From Taenia hydatigena (Eukaryota; Platyhelminthes; Cestoda; Cyclophyllidea; Taeniidae), in contig JADWOT020001183.1 of the NCBI GenBank assembly GCA_036345935.2, positions 1 to 64,000 of the forward strand: 64,000 nt of DNA, read 5' to 3'. The notes beneath the pieces are model-generated. The model was not told the DNA's origin, did not search any database, and saw nothing but the letters and a program-made list of their open reading frames with translations. Positions 35,180-47,859 of this stretch are shown here, one piece after another; the stretch's first letter is position 1, and each line of letters starts with the position of its first letter. The translations under genes were made by a program, and so were the position numbers.

Positions 35180-35450
35180 TCCTGTGGCACAACCCAGCTT
35201 TACCAATCTTTATTGTCTAAGAAATGACCCATGTCACACATATGTGACAGTTTTGTGGTTGCTCATTCAAGGTGACAATAACTGCTAATTTTAAAGATCG
35301 ATGCAAACTACAGCAAGAAAGAAACGTTGCTGCTTTTAGAATAAAATTGCTCGATGTTTAGAGGCTGATGCGTATGCGAATATGGATCTGCCTCCACCGT
35401 GAAAAGAAACGAGCATCTAAATGGTTCGGCAATGCTAGGACGCTTACAAA
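35180..35450 (-). repeat. Dispersed repeat R4, inverted copy 3
   Basis: Its reverse complement matches about 32,040-32,290: GGCAGATCCATATTCGCA, GCATCAGCCTC and the CACATATGTGTGACA palindrome at 35,233-35,248. Confidence 0.55.
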
Positions 35451-35789
35451 GCTTCTAAGGGCAATTCAAATGCCTCTATAACCTAGTACTTAAAGAGGTC
35501 TTTAATTCTTGTTGTCTTTTTAGAAAAATTTAGGGATCGAAGATTCAAACAAATTGAATCCCTTAACAAGAATAAGTGAAAGCATCATAACGAGAATCAT
35601 AAAATAAAAGTAGGCATAATTTAGATAACGACACCAGTTTGCATGTTCCACTTATTTCAAAATTTTGATTGTGACAACACTGGCTTTCAGGGCTTGTTAA
35701 AGCGTAATTTTGCCTCCGATTTAGTGTGGTATAGTGAGGGTCAATGACCATAAAAAGAGCATCTTTACTTGCCTAACTCAAGTTGGCTC
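35451..35789. other. No gene seen
   Basis: AT-rich, nothing recognised. Confidence 0.4.
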
Positions 35790-37350
35790 TGATAACGAAT
35801 CGTTTTAGCGTCCTTGCGCTTTTATAGTCTAGTCGATGTGTAAATGTGCCGGAAAACTGTCGACTGGACGTCATTTCAGTAAAAGGTGGAAACCATTTGA
35901 CATCAAAAATGAGTTGGTAGTTAGAAACTTTTGCATCCATTCCTATTATTTTTGCGAGGCTGTCGTTGCAATGAAGGAGTACACTTGCTTATTCTCTTTC
36001 AGGAAAAGTTGTTTGTCAATGTGTGCGCGTTTTCGTGATTCGATTGAACCTAAGTACACCAAGCAACGTAACATCGACATCACTCTGCAGGGAGACAAAA
36101 CCATACCATGACGAGCTTAAGTTCAGCGGGAGGTAATGTGTTTGTGCGCGCCATCTGCATGATGGCCACTTAGTGGATGTTGCCTACCCCTCTAACAGAA
36201 TGGGACCCCGCGATTGTCGTTGAAGTGTAGAACTGGGAAGACGCGGAGCCTTTCGCTACGATCGTGTCCTCCATCAGTGCCATTCATCATTATAATTGGG
36301 GCAACCTAGTAGCAGAAGGCGGAGGTGCGAGTGCAGTCACTGATTCCGAGGCTGAAAGGGGCTTTTGCTCCCAAATGCGACACCTGAATTGGTTTTTCTG
36401 GATAGAGTGGTAGCTGTACTAGGCATGTCAGCGTTCGATATTTCTCAGACTTCGGTTCTCTTCCTAATTAATCTTGAACGTTTACATTACGGTTTCCACT
36501 TTCCTGATCGGAACTACATTTTGTTGTTACGTACGGCGTGTATTTCTTGTCAACGGATCAATGTTGGCAAAACTATTGTTTAGATTTTAAGCAATAACGT
36601 TGATGGAGGACAGTTAAGGTTGTGGTCTTGTTAGGAAATTGAGGCTGTAAATAGCTTAGGCGATGCAACCACGACTACTGGGTGAGGTGACTTGACAAAA
36701 AAGTACACAAAGACCGTCGAGACATCATCATGTGACTAGGGGGGGATGGTGAGCCCGCCAAGAGAGGAGGGGACGAGGGCATGCAAGTCAACAGTGCAGG
36801 AAGGGGGAAAAAGGGGCAGGGAACGGCCGAAGTGCACTGATCACTTGGGCCTACACTTACACAGGGACAGCTTTTAATCTTACACGAGACTCTCGCACCC
36901 ACCCACCCGCCATGACAGCACTCAAAGTCAATCGATGGGGGCATCAGGGGTGGAGGTGAAAGCGGACGACAAGCCAGTTTCGCATGCTCAAGCCGAGTGG
37001 CTGAAAAGATAAGAGGAAGAGGAGGAGGATGGGAAAATAAACTAGATTATTTCTCACAATCAAAGGCAGGCTCTATGACTGCTAAAGCGCTTTTAGCAGT
37101 AGTAGCGGCAGCACGAAGGCAATTTAGGGAAAGTAAGGCGGAAAAAAGGAAGGGAGGAAAAAGAGGTGTCCATTTTAGGAAATCTAAAGTTCAAGCGTTT
37201 CTGACTTGCGTGAACGAGGCACTTTCAAGAAGTCCGTGAAGACAATAGACTGATGGATGGCGTATACATTCTGAAGACACACCTTATGCACCAGCTAAGT
37301 AGAATAGGGTGAAAGGACAGAAGAAGAATGGGTGTTACTGATTTGGTAGA
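35790..37350 (+). repeat. 1.5-kb duplicon R5, copy 1
   Basis: It matches 61,240-62,765 in the same orientation end to end. Shared landmarks include GGCTGTCGTTGCA (35,958 and 61,408), GCAGAAGGCGGAGG (about 36,312 and 61,761), GAGTGCAGTCACTG, GGTAGCTGTACTAGGCA (about 36,408 and 61,857), and CATTTTAGGAAAT (37,170 and 62,558). Some blocks stay open in one plus-strand frame in both copies and look like exons; see 36,003-36,111. Confidence 0.75.
36003..36111 (+). pseudogene. Exon-like block of unknown gene, copy 1
   Basis: After TTCTCTTTCAG the frame reads KSCLSMCARFRDSIEPKYTK, then QRNIDITLQGDKTIP and a stop. The partner at 61,453-61,551 reads NMCLSMHARLRETVEPTYTK, then QCDIVITLQGD and a stop. 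The frame is shared with conservative changes (D/E, S/T, I/V, F/L), which suggests past selection as protein. About 140 bases on, both copies also share AIHH..W.N..AEGGG.SAVT, after a stop. I cannot name the family. The stops in both copies suggest decay. Confidence 0.4.
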
Positions 37351-39960
37351 TGCATCAAGAGACTCACAGGTAGGCAGGTCGGTCGCTGTATAGGCGAATA
37401 GCCGGATAAGCAGGTAGATACATGGTACATAGGAGGAAGAGAGAGAAAAATGGCTTTTGCCAACAACATGACAAATGGTAGGCAAATGTGAGCCAAATGC
37501 TTTCTTTTAAACGCGACAGCAATTGCCACTGTCATTTTCAATAGTGAATAACTGGGTTGCTCCTGTCACCGGAGAGGGTTGGCGAAGGCACCCAAACAGC
37601 CCGTAGTGACAATCAAAGGAGTGCAGTAGCACAAACAACCTCGTTCAAGGAACACACAAGCTAGAGAACCACCTCGCATCCATTACTAGAAACACCTCGA
37701 ACACACGCGCTAAAGCACAAGAAACCCCTTCCCAAACTGCCTAGGACAGCAACGAGGCACGCAGTGGGTAAGCGTAGATCAACCACTGCCTTCCTAACGA
37801 AAAAAACAAAGCAACTAACAATATCACAGCCCGTCCCGCAAATAATTAGGCTAAAGACACCCACTGAAACATCACCCGCGAGTGACGGTCAGTCAGTGGA
37901 GCACGGTACCATACGCAAACAACCAGACGACGGAAAAGGACATTGTGAAGAGAAGATGTTTTAAACACAGTACACCTACAACCTTGCTATTAACCTTATA
38001 ATCATCTCCATCCAATTGCTATCAGCTTGTGCGAATACAAATTACCAGACCTCAAAGACAATAGAAAACATAACCATCCCATCGAAGCAGGCAAGTTAAA
38101 AACTGCGAGATGCAGTAAACGCAGGAGCAGACGCATGCTTACGTTCATCTGCAGGTATGCCAATTCATTCGTCATGTCACTCAAGGGGGATTGCATCGAA
38201 ATTCCACGATCACTGAACAAAGCAGAATAGGGCAGGGATTGACCGCCAAAGCACATTGTAACTTCTTCATAGTGCCATTGGTAGGGCGATGTGTACAGCA
38301 CAGCCACGTAATACACTGAAACGTAGCCAATATCTATCTAAGATAGCAATTCAAACAAGTAAAAAGAGCGAAAAACTGATGGGTTTATCGCAATAAAAAT
38401 AGCCAAAAGTGACATGAAAAAAGGTGCGCTTAGCAGCGACCTGAAATGAGGGTTTTCGTCCAAAATTTACTACGAATGAAGAAAAAGTTTTTGCGGTCGA
38501 AAAGAAGCTGCTTCTGCAGTAGGTGCTCAATCCTTACGAGTTAAGTCATGCAAATCATAACCACGTTAACCGCAATAAATAGAAACCATAATATTGACAG
38601 ACAACGATCTTTAAATCCACATAAAATAGGAAGGAGGAGCATGGAAATTAAGCAATTGCGCCAGCTTTTAAAAGTAATGGGAAAGCAAAGGTGGATTTAG
38701 CAAAGGAAACCCCAAGATGCGAATGTCTTATATGAAGTGCCTCGCTTTCTACGTTCCTGTGTTAATTAGATTCAATTCAAATGCATACACTAATGAACTT
38801 TAGGCATTCAAGGAAGGACTGAAGGCGAAAAGCAACTGAACGACTGGAAAGGCACTAGCACAACATTCGGCATTAACAATAAAACAGAAAATTCTCTGAA
38901 TATAAAGGCAAGCGGCAACAAAGTTGAGCACATAAGAACAAAGTGGTGGGCAAAACATACACTTTAATGAGTTGATGCGGCTAAAAGTGTCAGTCCAAAA
39001 CAACGCAAAAATGCAAAAAAAAACACAAAGTAAGGCAACGGCAGCGAGAGGGGCTCACGCCACCCAGCGACAGCAAGCAAACCGACAAGCACGAAGGCGG
39101 CCAGCGCAGCACCCACAAGGTTGTCGAACGGTCTAGCAAAACAAAGAGGGCTAACTTAAAAGCGAAATAAACTAAAAAGAGAAAGTGCTTTTGCTCGAAA
39201 TGAAAAGTCAAGCTAAACGGTGCAAACAGAATGAAAAAAGGCAACATGGAGTTGTTGAAAAACTAAAAATAATTAATAAAACAGTAAAATTATTGAAAAA
39301 GGATAAAAAATACGGAGCACAAGCAAAAAATTAAGCAGCTAAAACGCTTCTCCAAAAACCTTAAGGTAATTAAAATGAATTCACTACAAAGCATTGTTAC
39401 TGAATGCTGTAAAAGGTCCTCAAAATGAATTCCAATTCAATTTGACGCAAAACTTGCATAATAATGGGTTCCAGTCCCATTCAAAGACCGGGTGAAAAGC
39501 TGCTTGAATGCACAAATTACGTATTAATAGCAGCCGGGGTCAGGGTCCCAGTGCGAGTTAAGGTCAGATGACTTCATAAGGTACCCCTGGATGGGGTTAG
39601 ACCTCAATCCAAGGTCAGATACCGTGCTTCTTTAGCCCCGGAGATCATTTAGCTCCATATCAGTGCCCTGGGCATCATTTTTGGATCTAGATTTTGTTAC
39701 AAGCAATACCGATAGAACCGAGGATTCATGGTTATTTAACGTCATTTTAGGGGCAACTGCCACCACTGCCACCCCTTCAATTAGCGCAGAGCAGCCACTC
39801 CTTCATCCCAAGACTTTCCTTCCTATAACAAATTATATTTTGACAAAATCCAACATTACTTAGCTACGAGGTTGCTTCAGTGTTTTTTATTTAATAAGCC
39901 ATGTCCTTGGCCTATTCAACTCCGATTTCACTGTTTTCCACTTCATCTTACCTACCTACC
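37351..39960. other. Unique, partly A-rich stretch
   Basis: No gene is recognised. From about 38,980 to 39,360 the plus strand is A-rich. Between about 39,530 and 39,650 a GC-richer patch has three GGTCAG/GGTCAGAT-like repeats, but I cannot assign it. No partner elsewhere in the window. Confidence 0.4.
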
Positions 39961-39965
39961 CACTT

Positions 39966-39979
39966 TCACACATGTGTGA
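39966..39979. other. Perfect palindrome TCACACATGTGTGA
   Basis: A 14-base perfect palindrome, one of a set sharing a GTCACA..TGTGAC design in this window (31,151, 32,241, 33,137, 35,233, 40,501). The core CACATGTG contains an E-box (CANNTG), but a binding role is not shown. Confidence 0.6.
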
Positions 39980-40229
39980 TGCCCACTGGCAGCCACACTT
40001 CCACCACCTAACAGGGTTCCTTTCCTTTGTCACCCCCTCTTCTCCCTTTCTACCCACATATACTTATTTATTTGTCATCTCACCTTTACCTCTGTCCACC
40101 CACCACCGTCATGACTACTGACCCTCCCCTCAACCTCTACCACTTCGATCGCAATCAGTATGCTTTACTTCTTCCTTCGCTTCTTTCTCTCTTCCCTTAT
40201 ACATCTTCTTCTCTTATGCTCGTTTATTT

Positions 40230-41065
40230 TTTTAAATTATTTATATGCAGCAGTCATAAAGGGAAAAGGAGGGGTTTTTTCCTTCCTTCCTTCCTTCCTC
40301 CCTCCCTCTGTTCCTCCTTGCGCTTCACCAATGCTGTTGTGCTACGCACCGTTTTGCACAGCCTCAAATAATTTTTTATTTTAAAAAGAAGAACCATGGG
40401 ATTACAGGAAGAAAAGATAAACACTTATTTTCTTCCTTTTTTATATCTTTACCCAATGGAGTGCTCCTTCACGATTTTATCCTTTCATCATTTTGCCCAC
40501 TGTCACATATATGTGACACGCATAGTTATTCCCTTTTTCCTTACCTTCTTCCACCCTCTCGCCTAGACCTATTACCTACGAACCATTCCTTTCCTTCTTT
40601 TTTTCTCTTCTCTTTGTAAGTAACATATGATAATTTGTCTACCTTTCTTCTTTCCTTCATATGTTTTGGCGCAATGTTTTCTTCTACTCCCCTTCATAGC
40701 CCTAATGTGGATACTGGTAATTCAAGTCCCATGCATACATACGTGCATCACTGCCTCTCCCTTCCCCATCCCATCATCCATCATTCTCTCATCCTCTCCT
40801 TCCTTCCCTTCCCTTCCTCTCCGCTCCGCACTTCATTGACAGACAAACGCTCGCCTTCATCGCAACGCATTCATTCTCTACCTTCTTTTATTTATTCATA
40901 GCAGGTGCCTTGTTTCCTTACTCCCCTTTTTCAATCCTCTTCTTCCCTACCCCTTTTTTTCTTCTATTCATTCATCGATTTACCGCAGAAGTCTCCTTAC
41001 CTTCTCTTCCTCATTTACTGCTCCTATTTTCTCCTCCTCTATTGTCACACACGCACCAGATAGCA
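40230..41065. repeat. Pyrimidine-rich module, inverse of 910-1,930
   Basis: The reverse complement matches 910-1,900. It contains a TTCC run at about 40,280-40,297 and the perfect 18-base palindrome TGTCACATATATGTGACA at 40,501-40,518. Leucine/serine/proline-rich frames here (for example 40,027-40,371) reflect composition. Confidence 0.55.
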
Positions 41066-41500
41066 GCAAAATGAAGCCCTCCTCTTCAACATGGAGGAAA
41101 TCAGGGCTGGCAGCCGACCAGGTTCTATTTACACCTTTCCCTTGCCTATGCAGCCATTGCTAGTTACACCTTCCTTACATCTCTTTGTTTGCCTTTTTAC
41201 ATTTTTCCATTCAAATGTCTTTATTTTCCAAGAAATTTTAATCTTAGTCTCTAATTTGCGACTCTTTGTTGCACACTAGACATGTCACTTACCTTCCCTT
41301 ACTCACACTCTCCGAGCAGTAGTTCTAGTGGACTCCCTAGTACCTGCCTCTTTTATTTCCCTCCAACCCACCCGCCCGCATGCACCTACCACTACCACGC
41401 ATTCAAAGCCTATCTGATCTGCTGACGGGTTGTAACTACGCAAACAACAAAGAAAGGCTGCTAAATCTACATCGACTCTTCCCATCAATGTCAGTTTCGA
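41040..41500 (+). repeat. Repeat shared with 53,030-53,500
   Basis: Shared blocks are GCACCAG.TAGCAGC.AAAT.AAGCCCTCC at the start, CACACTCTCCGAGCAGTAGTT (about 41,309 and 53,299), and CTACGCATTCAAAG (about 41,395 and 53,396). The start is also the reverse complement of the sequence at 22,920-22,945 and about 900-925, tying this repeat to the kinase-linked duplicons. Confidence 0.65.
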
Positions 41501-42559
41501 AGTCATATCTCTATGCAATTCTACCCACTGAACGCAATCGGAGGATGGAAGTTGTTCACTTCGGAGTAAGGTCTTAAAAGATTGTCACTCCCACTGCATC
41601 ACTACGCACTGCCGATTATACCAGAGCATTACACAAATAACTTTCCTATCTCGTGATCGGTGGATTTTCAAGCAAAGACGTACAACGGCAGCCAAACAAT
41701 GATTGCGTTTGCATTGACCCATGCTACTGGACTCAAAAGCTCTTTTAGTGTACTGACTCTAAAGCTCGGAAATGACCTCAGGAAGTGAAACACCTGACCG
41801 GAGAGCTTGAGACAAAGAATCGACTTCCACCTGTGCCCTTCTACAGGAAATCCATACACTTATTCCAAGCCACATGCACCGCAGCGCTGCCAAGGATGAC
41901 TAGAGAAGATAATCATGTGAAGGCTTGCTCACTTGTCTAAATCGATTTCACAGGTGCAGGATGCCTTCGTTTCTTTGCCTCTATCCATCCATCAAATGCG
42001 TGCTAAAACAGCTCACGATAACAGTAGATCTAGCAGACCCCGTATTGACCATCCAATCATTTATCAGCTATTCATTGATTCATCCATCTTGTACTATCTG
42101 CTCGATGCCAGCTGCCAAGCTGGTTGCGGCAGCCAGGCCACCAACACGTGGAACGACCTAGCAGCGAATAACGTAACCTCAAAAGCATGCAGGATGTTAG
42201 AGCACTTGCTAGTCTTGTAGAGCAATAAGGAAGATGTGGATTTGGTAGCCAGTTGAAGGCTGCATATGGTGTCGAAAATTGTTTGATAAATAAATTAGGG
42301 ACAGCAAAGTTACTGCCTGTGCCAAAAAATGCTTATCACTAGCCCATCATTAAGTTTCTTTGGCTGCACCCTCGCGTCTTATCAAAAAAGTAAAATATCA
42401 GACGAGAAACAACCAGATCAGTTATAAGAATAAGCAGCGCCCTAATTTATCCACTTGCACTTCTGAGGTCCTTAGAGGAACCGTTAGAGTTACCAATAGG
42501 TTCTCTCGCGCATGCGAATTAAGAATGGTGAGAAAGCGTCAAAGAGTTGCGCTTTAGGC
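41501..42559. other. No gene seen
   Basis: Two overlapping frames at 41,925-42,220 have no recognised motif. No partner copy was noticed. Confidence 0.4.
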
Positions 42560-43160
42560 CTAAAGCACATTTAAAGTCCACCTCACTTGTCTGCTTGTAC
42601 TAATTATTCCACCATCACCTGATGCATGGTCACCCACTGCACGCTAGTGTGATTAATTTATGACAACATGCAATTGCCACACGCCAAGTTTGTGGATGAC
42701 TTTTTTGGGTAAATTGCAAAAACCAAGTGAAGCGCAGAGACTTCTAAAACGGTAGTGGGGGTACCTGAAGAGAAATCATGAGGCACTTTCGCTCAGTCTA
42801 CTTTGCATGACTGATTCCTTTAATCTGTCATCTAAAAATGTAAAAAATATTGTCACTGAGTTCTCAAATCACTTTCAACCCTATTGCACGTCAAATTGCC
42901 GTTATTTAGTGTAAGCTCTTCCTCTGTCTTTGATAACAGTGCAAGTAAATATCGCTTTTTGTTATTCCTAAACAAAAAATGACAGTGTGGGAGAAATCAG
43001 GCCCTTCGTCACCAAACAAGGAAAGAATCATATGCCCAATGCACCAACTTTAGTAAGCTTGGCTTTTTCAAACTCAGGAAATTATTCACAGCAGTAGCGG
43101 TGGATTGGTAAAGGACAAAAACCAGTAAGCAAAAGCTAACTACTTGGTCTTAAGATCAGA
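42560..43160 (-). repeat. Dispersed repeat family R2, inverted copy
   Basis: The reverse complement matches 11,020-11,405 and 13,880-14,200. Its left end holds GCTTTAGGCCTAAAGC, a perfect 16-base palindrome matching the family's end block. GCCGTTATTTAGTGTAAGC at about 42,898 is the inverse of the CACTAAAT.ACGGC block. Confidence 0.65.
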
Positions 43161-43690
43161 GGGGTTAAAATGGATGCCGAGACTTTATTTAAACAAAAGC
43201 GTGAGCATATCATCGATTCGAAGGTTGGGAGGAAATGACTTTGAATGCGCATCCGTGTGCATAAAACACCAATGGTGCAAGCAGGATGGGCAACACTGTT
43301 AAAGCGTAAGGTCCGCAGCATTGTTAATGAACACGATGCAGCCATTCAACCGAAGGGAAAGACAACGGATAGTAGAAAATCAAGCGATGATGGGAATCAC
43401 AATGCAAGTTGTGGTGATTGCACTGGAGAAAATCAGTTTGCCTTGATAGTCTGAAACTCAAACGCAGAAATGTGGTGCGCTACCTCACTTCATCTATGCA
43501 CAAAAAGTGGGGAACCGACACTTTGTTGAACGCTTCGGATGCCACCAACAAATGTTAGTGTCGATGGCGAAGAGTCACCCAAGGACCTTTGATTGGATGC
43601 ACAAGGTCTTCGAGGCTGACAGCCAAGACAGACTCAAATTGTGGACTACACTTGCCCAAAAAGCAAGTACAAAGTGCGGCAAATAAAGAC
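43161..43690 (+). repeat. Repeat shared with 62,765-63,130
   Basis: Two parts appear in swapped order in the partner. TTGTTGAACGCTTCGGA with CACAAGGTCTTCGAGGCTG and GTGGACTACACTT (43,524-43,660) matches 62,773-62,905. ATGGATGCCGAGACTTTATTTAA (43,169) matches 62,998. A 69-codon plus frame at 43,245-43,454 is unrecognised. Confidence 0.5.
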
Positions 43691-45469
43691 CCCTGTTAGA
43701 CAAGCATCACGCACCTGACAAATAACGATGGTGGCTAGCTCTAGGATCATGGTTATAATCAAGCGTAGATAACCGATGAATGCTGGCGGGTTCTGTTTAC
43801 CTTACAGCTAACCCATCCTTTTCAACTGAGCACAGTATCCGATGTCTAATAGCTCGCATTTACAAGAATGTTTTGCAATATTCTTTGCAAGAATGATCTA
43901 AAGACCACTCGTAGGGGCAAACGTTTGTTCAAGGCACCACAGTGTTCTGAAGGCAGCGCAAATGCACAACGTGTAACATGACAATATGGACTAGGGATAT
44001 GGCCAGGTAGCCACATTGTAAAGTGTATGCGACTTCCTGGACACCTGTAGTGGTAACGAAAAAGAAGCGATTCTGTTCTTGCATGGTACCATTAGCCTTC
44101 ATTGATTTATCAACCCACTGCATTACATGGCTCCATTCTTCTATATTTTGAGGTGCCGATATCAGCGTTGCCTCAGATTAACGAAACATACTGAAGGCTA
44201 AAGTAAGATTTATCGAGCATCCTACGATGCGTTAATTTATGCTGTGAAATTACGAAGCATTCTAACTATTCATACTGGTTTATTAATAAGGACTTCTAAA
44301 AGGATATTTTGCTGTATGAAATCGTTTTACTTTAGGCAAATTCTCTTGTTTTTCCACTAAACTACTAATAAACAGAAAGCAGTGGAATCAAATGAGAGGC
44401 TAGTTCTCTTAGTGCTTGGTCAACAAATGCATGATAAGCCTTTACATCATGCCTATGGGTGCGTGGTACAGTGAGATGAGCTGCGCCATGCCCATCACTC
44501 ACATTAGAGCCGCTACCTCACTGTCGATTCGTTCATGCCATTAGCAGGGTATTTGTCTCCCAGCCTTAATTCAACAGTCGACAGGTTGGAGTGAATGCTG
44601 ATTGCAGTTGTCGGGCAGATACTTAATGGCGAATGCCTGAAAGACACATCTTCACTTCATTCCTCATCACCATTGCTGCGTAGTGACTAGGCTAGAGTCA
44701 GACATTGCGTGATAATCGGTAATGACATTCGCTTCGCCAACTTTACGTGCGACTTTGCATGGTCCAAGTTGCAAGAGAACCGTTAACTTTCCTCAGTAGC
44801 ACCATTGACAGGTTGAAGCATTTTGAGAAAAAAATGCGATTTCATAGTGTCATTTTATATCTTGATGATCCGGATTTTGAGCATCAGGATTGTGGACACC
44901 TGAATGCCGTAGCCGATGTCTTCGCGTCAAAGCAAACGATTGTTTTGACAGGCTCGATATGGCAGACAGTAAATCTCCGTCCAAACTTGGAATACATGCA
45001 AAAGATGTTCGAGGTCTTAGGTGGTTTCTGCTTTCGCCCTTTTTTCGAGTTATCTGGCAGTTGTCGCATTTGGTGCAACCGGTGGCAAAACAATTGGACA
45101 AACAATTTGGTAGAGATGGTACAGCGGGCCTGTCTCCATGTCATATGGCGAAGAAGTAAAGCCTTACACGCTCATGCATTTTTATGATTAAATTGCTTAT
45201 AACTGCATTTTATAAAGTCCTTAAAGGCTTTTTACAATAAGCAATATACAATGAAGCTTAAAATGAACTACCCTTTTTATTGATGCAGTGGGTGGATCAA
45301 GAAGCAAAATTAAAGTGATTTTGAATTTTCGATCCGTAGGCAATAGATTGACTTGGTGCCATAATCGATGTGGAGGTCTTTTCGTAGGCTATAATGGTAG
45401 CCTTATCCGTCAATATTTAGCCATTGCCTAAGTGAATAAGAATTTTCTGCGTATCAATAAATTTGAAAT
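43691..45469. other. Mostly unique; weak integrase-like motif
   Basis: On the minus strand at about 45,101-45,010 a frame reads CATGCTKCDNCQITRKKG, followed by HLRPRTS. Gypsy integrase zinc fingers end C..C..C...K, so this could be a remnant, but no first histidine pair or catalytic core is readable. A 146-codon plus frame over the same place (44,747-45,187) shows no motif. Otherwise nothing recognised. Confidence 0.3.
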
Positions 45470-47400
45470 GTAAGCTTAATGCATCAAAGGCTGTTCGCTT
45501 ACATTATGTGACTTAAGTAGTCGGTCGGAAAGAATGCTTGTGTGTGCGACTAGATATTTCTGACTTCGTCAGTTTTCTCGCGGACCGCCCCACCACACGC
45601 GTAGCATCTGGCGATGTGTACTCGTAGACACCGAGACTCATTTTTCCTGCCTCAACCTTTACTACTATCCTTCCCTCTTCGAATTCAACAGCTTTACACT
45701 GGTAGGTGTACACGCTGGGTCCACGTTGAGGACTAAGGAATGTAAATTCAAAAATTGGACTACGTTGATTTTGCTTTCTAGTGACTAAATTTACGCTTTC
45801 TAAATGTTGTTCAAATGAGAGGGCATATAACCTGAAATCGGTTAGCGCTGCGAGTTACGATCCACTGTCGTAATCGCAATCAGTTTTCAAATCTAGACCA
45901 GAGCTAACCTCAAATCGTATGAGCGTTTTAGAAATGGGAAAGGTTTAATTACCATGAGGTTGATCTTTCAATGCGAAATGGAGCAACGCATTCTTAGCAG
46001 GGACCTGACAAGCATGTGAAAGTGGGTTAGCCTGTTTTTCTTTTGCTTGAAGCGTCCAATATTTTTACATAAATGTGGCTCAACTGCCCAGGCAGGTGTT
46101 GCATGCTCAATTAGCAATTAATTTTAGAGTCAATACACCATCTTGCCACCATGGTGTCACATTATCGAGAGATCAAGAGCGTTTGTGGCTAAAGTGAGAG
46201 TTGGGAGCGCGATAGTCAACCACCTCATTACGCCATCATATTCTCCACGTGAAATACGCATGTTGGCAGTACTTGATTCATCTGCAGTCACAGCCAATTT
46301 TGATGGCCAGCTAGTCGGGTTTAAATTTGCTGTCGACCAAATTGTTAAACGACTGACCAGCCGAACCATCCACCTTAGCAACTAATCTCCCAAGTGACGA
46401 GCGGCTCTCATAGGTTTATTTGTCGACACGGTAAGGTATCAGAGGCCGTGCTTTCTTTTACATGTCCTCTGAAAACACATACGCGCTATCAACAACACCG
46501 AGAATTTAGACCCCAAAAAACAATTGTTGGTTGAACCGAAACATCGGAAAGTATGAAAACTAGGCAAACAGTGTCGGCCTCTTAGACCGTGGCAGTGTGC
46601 GTTCGTTTTGTCACAAGAGCGGCGAGTTGCGACGCTGAACATAATTTCTGTGGGACACTATTCTGGTGGACTAAGTCACACCTTCCGGGTGTGCGCTTAG
46701 CAATGTAACGCGGCTAATATCGTCGAGGGTGTGCATGAAGACCATGGGCTTTACGTGTATTTGTATGAGTACACAACCCTTTTAGCAGCCATTACCTTCC
46801 AATAGCAATACCAATACTGGACCACGTCATGAGTGCGCGACACAACTTTCGACCAATGGGCTACACTATACTTTTCTGCATACATTCGTTCTTTGCAGAT
46901 GGTGCAAATACCGTCGGCGTTTGCTGTTTCTGCAATCAGTCCTTTAGTCCAGACAGTGTGATTCCTCACGCGGACAGCGGTGTGAGTCTGGGCGCCTACC
47001 AAACGGGTTATTGTTGTATAGCTGACTCTATGGAAGGAATCTGATCATTAAATTCAGTCTTAATATGGTACCTCTGGCGAACATTTTAAATTGGTTGATG
47101 TCGAAATAGGAAATAGTTAGGAGCCGCGTAGATATGCAAGGCAGCATGACTTGGACGCAAAAGTTCCACTTTTTGACCATAGAGATTATGCGGGTGATAA
47201 AATCAAGCAATTAATAGAGTAGGATGAGATCTAACTTTTCACTGAGATTGGTAAAGGCGCTTTCTCTCCTCCCTCCCTTCACCATTTCCTCTTCCCCACC
47301 CCCTTTCCTCTCTTTCTGCCTTCTCTTATCTTCATCCACCTCTTCCTTTCCCCATCTTCAACTGCTTATGCCCCATTAGTAGATGTTTCTCTCGGTAGTA
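45470..47400 (+). repeat. 1.7-kb duplicon, partner of 11,820-13,540
   Basis: Same orientation and order as 11,820-13,540. It is slightly longer, with an insertion-like stretch at about 46,660-47,040 not clearly matched in the partner. There the plus strand has a frame reading CIHSFFADGANTVGVCCFC, unrecognised. It ends in a pyrimidine-rich tract (47,262-47,362). Confidence 0.65.
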
Positions 47401-47629
47401 AATTGCATGCAGAGTCCGAAAAGCGCAATGTGTTGGTACGAGAGTCCTAGCGCAATCCCTTTTCCCTCAAAATAGGCTTTGAGGTTTAAGGCGACAGTGA
47501 TCTACTTCACTGCTGCCCTCAATCTAAGTATGAGACCTGATACGAATAGACTGAGGTGGAATACACAAAAGTTGCTAATTTTTACTTCCTTTTGTGAACA
47601 TGCCTTAATTTGACCCATTTCACCGTTGA

Positions 47630-47830
47630 TGGATCTTGATGAGAAAGAGAAATGGAATCAAAAACAAAAAGAATGCAGAAAGGACTGGCTGATCTGCTGT
47701 CAAATTGTGGCGGAATTCAGACTACCGAATGTTGCGATTAGCAAATTGCTGAACTAGAACGCTATAATAATGCTAAAATAGGCGAACATTCATCCTAAAC
47801 CGATCCTCATAATGGTGATTAAATTGTATT
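47630..47830 (-). repeat. Inverted piece of kinase-linked duplicon
   Basis: GAGAAAGAGAAATGGAATC..AAAGAATGCAGAAA.GACTG matches the reverse complement of about 22,080-21,920 in copy B. It sits directly before kinase sequence that is in direct orientation, so copy C is rearranged. Confidence 0.55.
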
Positions 47831-47859
47831 CATCTGTCTCTTCATCGCCTTCTAGGTGC

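Noticed and set aside
39530..39650. tRNA-like or snRNA-like gene in the GC-richer patch
   Set aside because: No cloverleaf, no A and B box pair and no obvious stem set could be drawn.
40027..40371. Leucine/serine/proline-rich frames in the pyrimidine-rich module
   Set aside because: They follow from the TTCC/CTTCC composition and are not kept in the inverted partner at 910-1,930.
44747..45187. 146-codon plus-strand open frame as a gene
   Set aside because: No motif, no splice context and no partner copy. The minus strand over the same bases looks slightly more protein-like.
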